From Ypsolopha sequella (taxonomy: Eukaryota > Arthropoda > Insecta > Lepidoptera > Ypsolophidae): DNA of 64,000 nucleotides. Positions within the stretch are counted from its first letter, which is position 1. Each line of letters starts with the position of its first letter. Below, one piece after another: positions 38,381-51,300 of this stretch. Location: positions 248,001 through 312,000 of the forward strand of contig CAKOHE010000034.1 in assembly GCA_934047225.1 (NCBI GenBank), read 5' to 3'. The notes under the pieces were generated by a model, which searched no databases, was not told the DNA's origin, and saw nothing but the letters and a program-made list of their open reading frames with translations. Position numbers and translations under genes: made by a program.

Positions 38381-39337
38381 TTATTGAGGTAGTGGCTCAA
38401 ACCCCGGCGGCAGACGCGACGTCGCCGAGCGAACTCCCGCCGCGTGCGGGTTGTTACGGGCGGCGGCGGCGAGGGCGCGCTCGATGCCGGTCAGCATATA
38501 TCGGTGCGCCGTCTCGCCGTCCACCAATATCAGCTTGCGGAACATGACCACGTCGAGCCGGCGCACGCGCACCACGTCAGACCCTGCGCCCTCCCGCTCG
38601 CACCGTGCCAACGTCTCCGTCATGTACCGCCCGGCGAGGAGCGCGTCCAACCGCATCACCTTGCGGTACACGTCGCAGTTGAACCGCGGGATACCCACCG
38701 TATCCTCCACCACGGGGTGCGGGAAGCTGTGCTCGTGGGACGCGCGGAGCGGAGGCAGCAGCGGCAGGCGGGTCGTGTACTGCGGCTGGTAGTACACTGG
38801 TTGCGGTCGGAAGCAGACGGGCGGGGGGTAGCTCACTCGCGGCGGCGGCTGCTGTACGGGTAGACTGGACAGCGACACCTTGTTGGGGAGGACGGGCGGC
38901 GCGCTCGGAGCTTCCTCCTCGTCGTCGTCCCTGAGCGTGATGTCCACGGAGGTGCGTCGCTGGTGGCGGCACAGCGGCTCGAGGGGCGCGGGCGGGTTGT
39001 GGGGCGCGGGCGGGTTGCGGGGCGCGGGCGGGTTGCGGGGCGCGGGCGGGTTGCGGGGCGCGGGCGGGTTGCGGGGCGCGGGCGGGTTGCGGGGCGCGGG
39101 CGGGTTGCGGGGCGCGGGCGGGTTGCGGGGCGCGGGCGGGTTGCGGGGCGCGGGCGGGTTGCGGGGCGCGGGCGGGTTGCGGGGCGCGGGCGGGTTGCGG
39201 GGCGCCACGTGGCGCGTGTACTCGGGCACGTACTGCAGCGAGATGCCGAACCGCAGGTACTGACAGATCTCGCCGTAATTGGGCGTGTCTCCGTCCTCGA
39301 TCGCGCAGAAGGCCGGCAGGAGGTGCGGCTCCGATGT
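38381..39337 (-). CDS. TDRD5: TDRD5-like last exon: proline-rich tail and stop
   Basis: The acceptor is ATATTACAG|ACA, with 318 codons then TAA. After TSEPHLLPAFCAIEDGDTPN and a short globular part comes VPEYTRHV, then twelve tandem hexapeptides RNPPAP (the last is HNPPAP, residues about 77-148). A tail follows with acidic DDDEEEA, proline-rich segments, a helical region and the end PPGFEPLPQ. The 18-bp DNA repeat keeps the frame in all three readings, which is why other frames look open here. The hexapeptide tract is likely disordered and length-variable. Confidence 0.87.
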   Translation of the reverse strand, partial: TSEPHLLPAFCAIEDGDTPNYGEICQYLRFGISLQYVPEYTRHVAPRNPPAPRNPPAPRNPPAPRNPPAPRNPPAPRNPPAPRNPPAPRNPPAPRNPPAPRNPPAPRNPPAPHNPPAPLEPLCRHQRRTSVDITLRDDDEEEAPSAPPVLPNKVSLSSLPVQQPPPRVSYPPPVCFRPQPVYYQPQYTTRLPLLPPLRASHEHSFPHPVVEDTVGIPRFNCDVYRKVMRLDALLAGRYMTETLARCEREGAGSDVVRVRRLDVVMFRKLILVDGETAHRYMLTGIERALAAAARNNPHAAGVRSATSRLPPGFEPLPQ

Positions 39338-42300
39338 CTGTAATATTCAACCCGAGGTCATCACACAGTACAGGACAGGACGTTAACGTAAAACCGGCGC
39401 CTGACATGTGTCCACATATTTGCACACTTCTTCGACGACTTTGTGTACACATTTGGCGCACCTGCCACACATGCTTCGCAAACTCTTTTCTCCACAGTAT
39501 GCTGGTAGACAACAAAGGAGATGGACGACGATTTCGTGGACGCAGTGTGATTCATACAAGTGACAGTTCTCGCTCTCTACACGATTTTTCGTTCGCCTTG
39601 TGTTTGTGTCGTCCAATTTTGTAATCAATAAGAATCTAATTGAATCTTAATAATATTTGACGCTGATGTACTATAGTTTATTTCATAATAGTAGTTTATG
39701 CTACAAGGGCGCAAAGGAATAAATTACGAGGACGATTTAAAATACGAGCGTAGCGAGTGTTTTAAACGTAACCGAGTAATTTATAGCTTTTAGGCCCGTG
39801 TATCATACTACGTTTTTCAATGCATAGTGTGAGGAAATGAAAACAAATACAATATTGTGAACTTTAAATTATAATTGGCTCAAAAGGACTGTATCCAGAG
39901 CCGTTAAACAGTGGAAAAAAAGTATAACATCTATGTTACACAGGAAAGGCTGCAGGTTAGCCAACCATTGCAAATGAATTAAAAAAAATAATAATAATAA
40001 AGCCCTAGGGCAAAATAATCGACTTTCTGTTCGGTTTTGATGCATAAAAAGTGGGCCTTTACGAGCACATGCATTGAAAAGAAATAAACGTATATTGAAA
40101 TGCCTGACGGTTTTATTTCTCGTTCTTTGTAAGACGACACGCAAATATATATCTGCACGACCTGCTCTGCCATATTCAACAGAAATGTATCGTAATAGAA
40201 CAAGGCTCGCGCAACTGGTCTTTGCAAATAGGCCAAATAGTGTGGCAGGCTACGCACTTATTTGAACACATTCCTTTGATGTGCGCTAAAAAACCGATAC
40301 CGCTCGGCAAAGTGCAAATCTGTGTACAAACTTTGGAACACATAGACAAAGTCTCGTGCCACACAGTGTGTCCACTCGAGTGTTCAAATAAGTGGACACA
40401 TGTTTAGCACCGGCATAACAAGTTGACACGTGGTTGGGTGGACTACTATAGACATAGGTTATAAAGGTTATATAGGTGACGCGTTTTTCTGGTAAAAGTA
40501 TCGGATGACGAGGATATTTCCACGAGAAAAACGTTTTTAAATTCCACTTGATACGAGAAGCTGATTAAAAATATATATATTTTTTATAAAACAATACAGC
40601 ACTTACAAAGTATATAACCATGATGTCGATCAAAATATCGATTTTTATGTCCTTTATACAGAGATCAAATTATTACGCAAACAAAATTTAAATTAATATT
40701 TACAAGGTAATTCAGCGCACTAAAGTTAGGATATGGTAAACTATTTAGTGCACTAGAGTTGACTGGTGTCGATTCGATGTAACACGACTTAACTTATTTG
40801 ACAGGGCTAATGTTATTCTCAGCGTCCTGTCTTTGTCTTTTCGATACAGAGAAAAAAAGACAACGTTTAAATTAAGAGTCCTGTCTCAAATAAGTTGTCT
40901 CAAATAAATCTTCAAACGCTGAACTGACTGACTTGACAGAAATATCATACACATGTGTGAATAATGAAATAGTTCCCAACAAAATTAAAGTGTTATGTAG
41001 TTGAATAAAGTTTATTTTTAAAAACGTATTATTTTATTTGGTCGCATATTCAGATGAAACAAGTTTGGTCATAGACATTTTTTTTTTAATTTTCTGTCTC
41101 ACACCGTGAAGTCAGCAAAAAGAAAATCATGTCGTGCCACAAGAATGAGTCACATGGCTGACCCGTAGTAGCATTTAAGACAAATGGTAAGAAATGGCAT
41201 AGCTTTATCACGTCTTGTCACAAACGTCTTGGGCCCGTGCTCGCCCTGCAGGTCGAGAGCGGAGCGCGTGACGTCACGTACCTGCAGCGCGGAGTCTGTG
41301 CGTGTGTCCGCGTGCCTGGCCGCCACGAGCTCGTCGTTCAAAGACACGTCGTCCGAGCCGGACGTGTCCACCAGGTACAGCTCCACGATCGCCTCCTACC
41401 GACAACACGGCCATTATATACACGATCACGTTTATATACATTATATACACGATCACCTTTATACGGACAACAACAACCACATTTATTTACTCAGTAATAG
41501 ATACCCATTACGGTACCAAAGTCTCGTCAAGTACAACAACTTTTATTTACTGGAAGTTGCCTAACCTGCAATCTTTCTTTGTGTACCATATATATAATAC
41601 ATTTTATTTCACTGTTGAACGGTTTTGGATAGTCAGTCCTTTTTAGCCAATGTTTAGTGAATAATAAATACTTAATAACTTAACGATTACTCATGAATAC
41701 TATGGTTGGGATAGCCGACCAGTTTCAACAGATTCAGACTGCCCGACGTGTGAGGCGCAACGTCGTCGCGTTAGCGTCTTCACTTGTCCAGGAGGCACCC
41801 TCATTTGCTGAAACTGGTCGGCTATCAGTTTGTTCACATTGATAAATATACTTGCCTTTTTTGTTTGTACTTTTTTACATTTTTCTTTCTGAATTATTTG
41901 CATTATGCGTACGATTAACGATTTTATTTAAAAATGTTTTAACCGTTTCTAGAAACTACTATTGTGACGCAATAGCTTTCCATTACTGAAGTGAAACCAC
42001 AAGTGTCCGGACATGAACTGACTTTATTTCTGCTTACCCACATACACATTAACAATATACTACATCTTTCCCTTCTATTTTTTTTTTAGACAGGTATAAA
42101 ATTTTGCTTAATCTACTAAATTAATAACAAATTTTACACAAATGAATCTTACATTCCAGTACTCTTGTTTTTAATATATTTATAAATTAAACAATTTTTG
42201 ACATTTCTGTAAATCTGTGTTACAAATGAACAGGATTTTATGAATATGTAATCTGACTGACGAAAGAATAATATACAATGTTATTTTATTTTATTTTATT

Positions 42301-45300
42301 TTTTTATTTTATTTATGAACAAAAATCCACAGCAAATACATAAAATATTAACTAAATATTACATCAGCTAATAGTGCCAATTCGCGTAGCTTAATTAAAA
42401 AAAGGTTTTTTTTTTAATTTTTTTTTAGAGAATTTACGCGCTTTTAGATCATAGTTTTCAATATTATGGTATTTAAATTAGTCATTATTTATTTATGATT
42501 TTTTAAAGAATTTCCGGATGTTACGTCACATGACTCCTTTTAGGCCTGATACTGAATGCGGACTTTTGCCTTGCTTGTAAAAAAAAAACTGTCATCCACA
42601 GAGTACTATATTGCTACATCTGGCAATAAAAAATCAAACAATAACAACAACGAAACTATGTTGAGTGTTACCAACGTCTGCAAAAAAAAACCCTAAACTG
42701 TACTTTGTCAGTCACAAGAGGTGCCTATTAATCACGTGACGTATATTTGGCTGAAATTTAACGCCCTACATCTCGGTTATTAAATTTTAAAAGGCAAATA
42801 AACTAGTAGTTCGCCCCGAACTATGAACTCGCGATTCGATCTTGACCGATTTGGCTCGAACTTAAAAATTCAAATTTAATGACGTTCCGATCAACGATAC
42901 TCGAGTTATGGTCGGACAAACACACAACAATTCATACATACATACATACATAATTATATTTGGTATCTCTCACTCATGTATGATTGTCAATATTAATCCA
43001 TCACAGAAATTGTTGTCATCAAAAATTATATTTATTTTAATAATGCATTACTTCATAACAAATAAAATTAACCGATCAATCTGGGATTTCGTAACAAGAC
43101 AGCAACACTTACTGCGTTCAGTTATGTTTATACTGTGACCCAGACATGGACTTCATGTTCTGTTCTGTGACTCTGACAGTAATATTTTTTAACTTGATGG
43201 CAAGCGACACATTTCTATACAGCCTTCAGTCAAGTGACGTCACACGAAGGTCAAATGAAAGTCGCAAGCTTTTTCGTAAAAATATTCATCATCATGAGGT
43301 TTTTCAGAACAAAAGTTCTAAAATACGGCTTATTAAACCTAAATCTCGAAATGGTTTTCGAATTAACACACCTTAACATATTTTAATCTATGCGAATTAC
43401 GGATTTCACTATGTTAACAATAAATATACAAGGTGAATTTGTGAACATCGTCCAAATTCATACTTGGGCCTTGGGAAGTGATCAGTATCATGAACCAATA
43501 ACGATTTTTGTAAAATTCATGAAATGAAATTTCGACTCCCCATAGTGATTCACCCAGGACTGCGATTGAATTACTATGGGAAGTCGAAATTTCATAATAC
43601 GAAATTCACAATTATTGTTATCGATTTATGATGCTGATCACTTACCAAGCTTACAGTATGAATTTGGACGATGATCAAAAAGTCACCTTGTATATAATGT
43701 TATACTAGAGAGTATCCGGAACTTCCAGCTACAATTAGAGATGTTGGAACAAGAAGTGGACCAGTTGGATATGAGGGGCCGGCGTAAAATTCTGTTGGTG
43801 CATGGCTTAGCGGAATCCAAAAAGGACACGGTGGCAGCGGTGGTCGAGGTTGTCAAGCAAACACTTCAGATGCCAGACTTCAGCGCTGACGACGTTATAC
43901 GGTGTCATCGGATGGTGATTAGTATTTAGACACAATACATTTTATAGGTCATGCAATTATTTGCAGATTTTTACCGAAGGGGTGTCAAGAGGTGTTCCGA
44001 GTGTGAACTGTGAGATGCAAGTCATAAGTCCACCCATACGTGTACCTATAAGTACACCCGCGTTTCTCTGGCGATTATTACGTCTCAACGTGATGAGCCC
44101 TATCGCTCTAAGGAAACCTGCATGCCCTAAAAAGCGTGTAGTTGTGCCCGAAAATTTCTTTATTCATCAAGATTTTCATGTAACTAATGCCTGACATAAA
44201 AAATACCTTTATAAAATTTGGAAATGTAGAAAATTAATAATCAAATCGTAACAATGAAAACATTTAAAATTATGTATTCCTAATACTCACACACATATTA
44301 CAATCTGTTCTTTAAGTAATATAATATCAAAAATAGAAACTCTTACGGTAATTAAGTGTCCGTCAGTTTGTGTGTCCATGATTATGACTAAGGTGCAATA
44401 AAAAAGGTAAAAAATTTAGTTTTAGAAATGTGATGTTTTAATGATAAGAACCGCAGCTGCGTACGTTCTTTTGTTTTGCTGCATTATTGTCTAGCACGTT
44501 GTTATCTCGACTGTCGGTTTTAGTGACGTCGATAGCTTTTCAAGATATTTTAAAAAAAAGTAAGTAAAGTAATAAAAAGGATGTAGCTTCGGCTTTAGTT
44601 ATTCCAAAAAGTGGCGACAGCGGTGCTGGTATAAAATTTGTGTCACGCCATCCCCGTGGGTTTTTTAGACCATAACTTCTAAAATACGGCTTTACGGGTT
44701 TTCTAATTAACACACATTAACATAACTTAATCTAAGCGAATTAGGGCATGCAAGTATTCGCAGATTTTTACTATCCGGATAACGGATAATGTATTATCCG
44801 GATAACCGGATACTTATGGTAAAAGTTAAGGGTAGTAATAAAAGCTCCGAAAACTAAATTAAAACCGCCCACAAAAAAACGGCCTACTGCAAACATCTTG
44901 AAAAAAAAACCGGCCAAGTGCGAGTCAGACTCTAGTCAGAACCTAGGGTTCCGTATTGTGGATGATAAATTTAGTTTTATCATTTTTTTTCGTGAATTTC
45001 TCAACCGCTTTATTTTTTCTGTAATTCTTACGTAAACGCATATTACCATGATTTTTTTCATATTTTTCGGTCCACCAGTTTTGGAGATAAGATAGATTTT
45101 CAAGGATTTCTCGAAATAGATGCAATTAAATATAGCCAAACTGTATATTATTATAATAATCTTTTTAATACCTACAATGTGATACCCATATTGTATTTTT
45201 ATAAATATTTTTTTTTATTTATTATACTTTTTTTTATATTTTTAAATCACTATAGTTTTCCCGGTTATTGGTCAGTTATGATCTATAATGGACATTTTTT

Positions 45301-48300
45301 TCATATTTTTCGGACATACACATTATTGTAGTTTTTTTAAAGATTACACAAAACCAGTGCCAGTAAATATAGTAAAAGTATATATTTTTACAATCACCTT
45401 TTTAGTGTCTACAGTTTGATACCCATATTGAAAATATTTTAAACAATTTCAAATTTTTCATATTTTTTTACAAGTAATATGTAGGCAAATTAATGCTATT
45501 TTTGTGCCAAATTTCATGTCTTTATCTTTACGGTGCTAAAGTTATGATGCTGTGAAATACGGACGGACGTAGATTAGACTTTATTTTATCGAAACAGGGA
45601 TTTCTTAAAATATTCAAAAAATATTTTATCCATAGTTGTTTACTTATTAAATGATAAGTGTAATATTCAAGTAGAGCAACTTTCATGATACAGTTCGCCT
45701 CTCCATAAGAATCTACGCGAGGGAAAGGGAGCAACCGTGCGAGCGGGAGGTAAAATGACGTCGAGCTACACAACACACGTCTGAACGCTGCGATGTCCCA
45801 GCGAAACTAAGGGAAATATCGACGCGTTTTGTGTTTTAAACTCTCGATAAGTTTCGATTTGATAAATAGAATAGAATAGAATAGAATAATTATTTATTAA
45901 AGCATCACAGGCTCAAAAAATGTTCTTAAAATAATTTTTTAAATACCGTTTTTTGTTATTTCACTTATTAATAGTTCTATTCTACGTGTTTTAAATTTGA
46001 CTACGCTAAACGATAGTTTTCTAGTAGAAAAAAATATTTTATCAGTGGTTAAATTCATAAAATCACAACTACTTAAAGCACTCGAAATAAGAAAACTAAA
46101 GTATTATCCAAAAAAAGTAACCAGGTAAGATTATTGTTGAAGATATGGGAATAAATGTTACCTGAATAAATTTCTTGTTTTTGTCATAATTTTTACGTGA
46201 CGTGTGCATGAATGAGACTCTCAACGCGTAGAACATAAATAAAGGTATGTTTAAAGCCTACAAAACCTATTAAAAGTAGCATTAAAGTAAATGAAAAAAT
46301 AAGTTTTGAAATCTTCAAATTCCACACTATAAATTAACGTAAAAGGTATTTTATGTATTGCTTTCTTACTAACTAAAATAAAATCTTTTCTGATAATTCT
46401 GCAAGAATACTGATTTTTAGGGGACTGGAGCCTTAAAGTGTAGACGTGGTGAGCGAGTGATGCGGGTCTCGTGCGCTCACCTCGGGGTCGACGGCGACCA
46501 CGTCGCCCACGAGCCGCTTGTTCTCGACGAGCTGCAGGAAGTGGGCGGCGGTAGCGTGCTGCCAGCGCCAGTTGCCGTACGTGGGACGCACGCCTGCCAG
46601 TCTCGCCCGGATCGCCTGCGCGGGCAGCTCGGCCCAGCACTTCTTGAGTGGCTTCAACTTGGACACGGGCACGCGCTCCACCGTGCCGTAGTCGATGTGA
46701 CGGACCTGGCAGTGTTATACAGTTACCCAACAATTTTCACATTTAAAACACTTGGGAACAGGAAAGAGATTCAAAAAAACACATTTCGAGGCTAAAAGTA
46801 ATTTGGACTCCATGAACTAAAGTAATTTGGGCTCCTAGTTAAAGTAAACTTGATACAGAATACGAGATACCGTGAAGTTTCGCTGACAGCCATGTTGCCA
46901 CACCTGTAGCTGTAGCCCTAGTACGCACTGGTTTCATGTATAAGAACTGCTATGTACACACGGCAAAGCATAAACCTACACACCCTTATGACACCGCAGT
47001 GCGCCATCTCGCGGACTTTTTGTGTATCAATATTCGTCAATTCGTCATGTATGACACACAATCACACAAACACAGCACAACACAGCCCTAACTATATAAT
47101 CTTACAGCTAACCCGTTTAGCTTGTAGTATTTATGTTGTAATTAATAAGGTAATATTTCCAATGCAAACAGAAAGATTCATAATTGTAAGACAAAGAGAG
47201 AAGAGATGGCGCGAAATTTTATTCCTATTGGTAAAACATGAGGGTATTTTGTGATTACTTACTTAGTGAATAGTAAGTAGATTTATTACCACTTCGAAAG
47301 TGACGACAGAACCAGCCATTGTTTTCAACTACTAAAAATATCATATTTAATAAAAATTTCAAAATGTCCTTTGCTCCTCTGACAACATTACTCAGAGCAA
47401 AAATTGTTGTATTGCATGAGGACAATGGTATCGATTCGGCATAACACGTCTTAACTTATTTGACAGGACTAACCTTATTTTAAGCGTCCTGTCTTTTTCT
47501 TTCTTTATCGAAAAGACAAGGACAGAACGCGTAAATTAAGTTTAGTCCTGTCAAATAAGTTAAGATGTGCTTCACCGAATCGGTACCAATGTGAGTTGTA
47601 GTGAGATTGCAAGACGTCTTCAGATAAATGTAAGTAATGTTATTATCCTTATTCGTAATCTTAATAAATACCAAATATCACAACCGATCTATGTCTGGTA
47701 TTGATAGGGTTTTTATCGTTGGCCTATGTTGAAAATCTTATAAGTAGTTATATCATATATTTTTTTATATAAATCATAATTAATAAATGAAACAGTTTAG
47801 GGAGTAAGTAGTGATTCATTCTATTGTTTTTTTTTTTTCAGAGACGGACAGTCAAACTTTGGGTCACGCGTTATGAGGAGACGGGAAATATTGAGCCGGT
47901 TAAGAAGGGTCGAAAACCTGTGAGCTATACGAATGATTCAGCTCGTCATCGAGATATTGTCGCAACCCATACTGCTACGGCATTCACCCGTACTCGTGCA
48001 ACAGCAACTACGTATGGAGTCTCGCTGCAAACCATCCGCAACCATTTACATGCAGCTGGCATCAATTGTCATAGACGAAAGCACGAAAGATACTGCTGTC
48101 AGCTGCCCACCGACAGGCAAGAGTGCGTTTTGCGCAAGAATATTTGAACTTTAATTTTGAGGATAGTGTTGTTATATTCACAGATGAGAAAACGTTCAAA
48201 TCAGATAAAGACGGACGTAAAATATTATGGAGAAAAAAAGGAGAACGTTACACGGAAATAAATATACTCCCTAATAGAATGAGTGGCAGGATCACATTAA

Positions 48301-51300
48301 GGTATTGGGGATGGATGTCCTCTATGAGTCCCGGTGAGTTAGTGGAAGTAGGGGGCCAATTAAACAGTCAAAAATATATAGAAATTTTACGAGAAGTAAT
48401 GTTGCCTTCACTGCGTGTCGTGTATCCAAATGAGCATATTCATTTTGTCCATGACAATTGCGCTGTGCATAAAGTCCGTATCGTCCAGGACTGGTTGCAG
48501 ATACAGCAAGACATGACTGCTATTAATTGGCCTTCTAAAAGCCCGACTTAAATCCCATAGAAAACCTTTGGAGTCATGTGATTCTTAACTGGGACCCTTC
48601 TGAAGTCCGTAATAAAAAAAATCTTCAAGACCTGCGGGCCTATTATGTATCTCTAGTTGCCTTCTGGACTGGGTGTCTATCATCAAAAACATAGATATAC
48701 TATCGAATTCCGATTGTCTAAGGGCATGTTAGCACTTGAAGTGACGACACAGTTCGTAAATAGTTCAATACCCACTAAAACCAATTTTGAAAGTTTAGTT
48801 TTTATCTGTGTTTTTGACGATAGCCACCCTGTCCAGTTGGCAACTTAAGATACAGAATAGGGGGGTTGAGGGCCTATTATGTATCTTTAGTTGCCATTTG
48901 AACTGGGTGCCCATCAACAAAAACATATATATACTATCGAATTCCGATTGTCTAAGGATATGTTCGCACTTGAAGTGACGACACAGTTCGTAAATAGTTC
49001 AATACCCACTAATAGCAATTTTGAAAGTTCAGTTTTTATCTATGTTTTTGATGATAGGCACCTAGTCCAGTTGGCAACTAAAGATACAGAATAGAGGGGC
49101 TGGTCACGTCTACTTGGGAATTATTGCGTGGAAGTGATTTATGCTGGAATATGGTGACTAATATGAAAAACCGATTGCAAGATGTAATAGCTAGAGAAGG
49201 TGCACCTCTTCCTTACTAAATCATTTAAAAATCTTGCTGTAATTAAAATTTCAATAACCACTAAACTTGGTAGTCCAAAATCTTGAGTGATGCTATTGTT
49301 AACAATGCTGGATATATTTATCATATTTCTGTCCATTGAAAACATGTTGATTCACTAAGTAAGGACCTAATTCTTATGAATTTGAAATAAAAAGTAAACA
49401 TTAGTGCACATTTTCTTGCTAAATAATGATTTAAAAATGTTTGCTATATAAAAATGCATTTTCCTGATTCACTAAGTAAGGACTTAATTCTTAGAAATTA
49501 AAAATAAAGAGTAAACATGACTACACCGTTTTGAGATAAATAAAAATTTGCTATGTAATAATCCCACATGGTTGCACGAAACCATAATAAAAATGTTTTA
49601 AGTTCACTTAAATCACCTGTCTGTATTTTTATAATTTGGCCATAACAAAATAAAATTTTATAGACATTGCAACGTTATTTTATTTATATCTAACTTCCAT
49701 TTTCCCTATAGTTTTATTAAGAACAATCATGGTGTAACAAAAGCACCCAACAAAAAAATATGTGTATTAAATTCATTCAAGTATAATTCTTATTTCCTCA
49801 TAATAAAATTACTTATTAAACAACTGTTCTAAAATAATTTATTATTCTTCACGTTTACGGGGATCGAACTCTCGCACTTTTTCAATAACCGTTTCTATTA
49901 CTTATACCATATTGTATCACATTAAAACAAAAATATAAAAACAAAAGTTTGCGTCGTCCTGGTTTTGATACCTCGTAGCCTGTGCTAGGGTGAATCTTTA
50001 GGGGTATCATTTAAGCCATCGCCAATTTAATAGATTTTGTGTTTTCAAAAGAATAGGGTTTATCCGCAAAATAGTAGATCTGTCACCAAAATGTAGTCAT
50101 CAAACAATATAAAATCAATTCCACAATAAATCACCCGAAAATCATCGGGATATATGATCAAGTGCCAAATAAATGTTTCTGTATTTATTATAATAGGTTT
50201 GTCCTGATCACTGTATGTATAGTCAAACTAATTGTAAGATGTCATTAAAAATGATCATCGTCGCCATCGTTTAGCCAAAAAACGTCTACTGCTGGACGTA
50301 GGGCCTCCCCCAAGTATCTTAATTTTCACGGGTAGTATATATTATTATCTAAATATATTTAATTAATAATTTCTAGGAGATAGTAAATGAAACACATCAT
50401 TAATTTTTAGCCACAATAATCAATATTAATTGTTAGAAATGACATCTTAGAATAAAAATTCTAGTTAAGTGAGAATATGAAATAAAAGTACAAAATCAAA
50501 TTATACGCAGGAGAATCATTGAATAACCAGCGCTTGTTTTGATTTGGAAGGGCGCCCTCTTTTCCTTTTTTGGCCGATCGGCACGTCTTTTGCTTCTGGT
50601 GGGGGGATGGCCAGCTTTAAGCGTATGGCTAACCTGTTGAGGCCGGATTGGTCAATTTTCATAGCGCGCCAATTTGGCTCCGCCCTTTTGAATATTTTTT
50701 CATTAAATTTATAAACTGATCTATTAAATTGGTAACGAAAAGTATTATTTTAATAATTGAACGAAATAAAATGTAACTACTGTACTGCTGACAAAATAAC
50801 TAATAAAAAGAAGTCGCAATCTGGGGCCGATAATTCGATTTATTTGGCGACAGATCTACCATTCTGCGGACGAAGCTATTATTTAAGGAATAAAACTATT
50901 ATTCTAAGAACGAAGTTCTTATTCATCTGATGAACTACGATTTTATTGGTTATCCATCTCTTATTTTAGATACATATTGACATTAATTTGATAATTCATA
51001 CCTGGGAACACGTTTTATTTATCTGAGAATAAAAATATTTCGTGGCGATAGATCTATTAATAAGATGACACAAGTTGATGTTAAATATGAACTTTGCTGA
51101 CAAAAAATATACTTATTCCCCAATCTTTAGTTCGCAGTAATTTCCAATACGCTATAAGCGTATAAATAACAATGTTCAAAATTAAAGTAGCTTTACGGTC
51201 ATCATTAACGCGTCATGGAAGTTGTCTCTTAAGTTGTTGCATTTTGTGCTTACTTTAAAACAACCTAAGTATGAAAAGTGGGATTTATCAAATTGCTTGA

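Larger units (their letters stand above)
47364..49219 (+). pseudogene. Tc1-type (DD35E) transposase gene with an intron, broken by MITEs
   Basis: Exon 1 (ATG 47364) reads MSFAPLTTLLRAKIVVLHED; it is interrupted by a MITE (47427-47587) and resumes as VSCSEIARRLQIN to a donor AAT|GTAAGT at 47630. A 212-bp intron with poly(T)CAG ends at 47841. Exon 2 starts RRTVKLWVTRYEETG (helix-turn-helix), shifts frame near 48082, and continues with the catalytic core: D in VIFTDEKTF, D in HFVHDNCAVH, then a one-base loss before NPIENLW, whose E completes the triad. I count 35 residues between the second D and this E. After QDL it is interrupted by two tandem MITEs (48639-49096) and ends WELLRGSDLCWNMV to PLPY stop at 49217. 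Possible terminal repeats share 'ttacttagtgaat' (about 47256 and 49350). It is inactive, and lies in a TDRD5-like intron. Confidence 0.82.

Noticed and set aside
38444..39515. Overlapping GC-rich ORFs on both strands around the RNPPAP tract
   Set aside because: The 18-bp repeat keeps all frames open. Only the minus-strand frame starting at the acceptor 39337 continues the Tudor protein.
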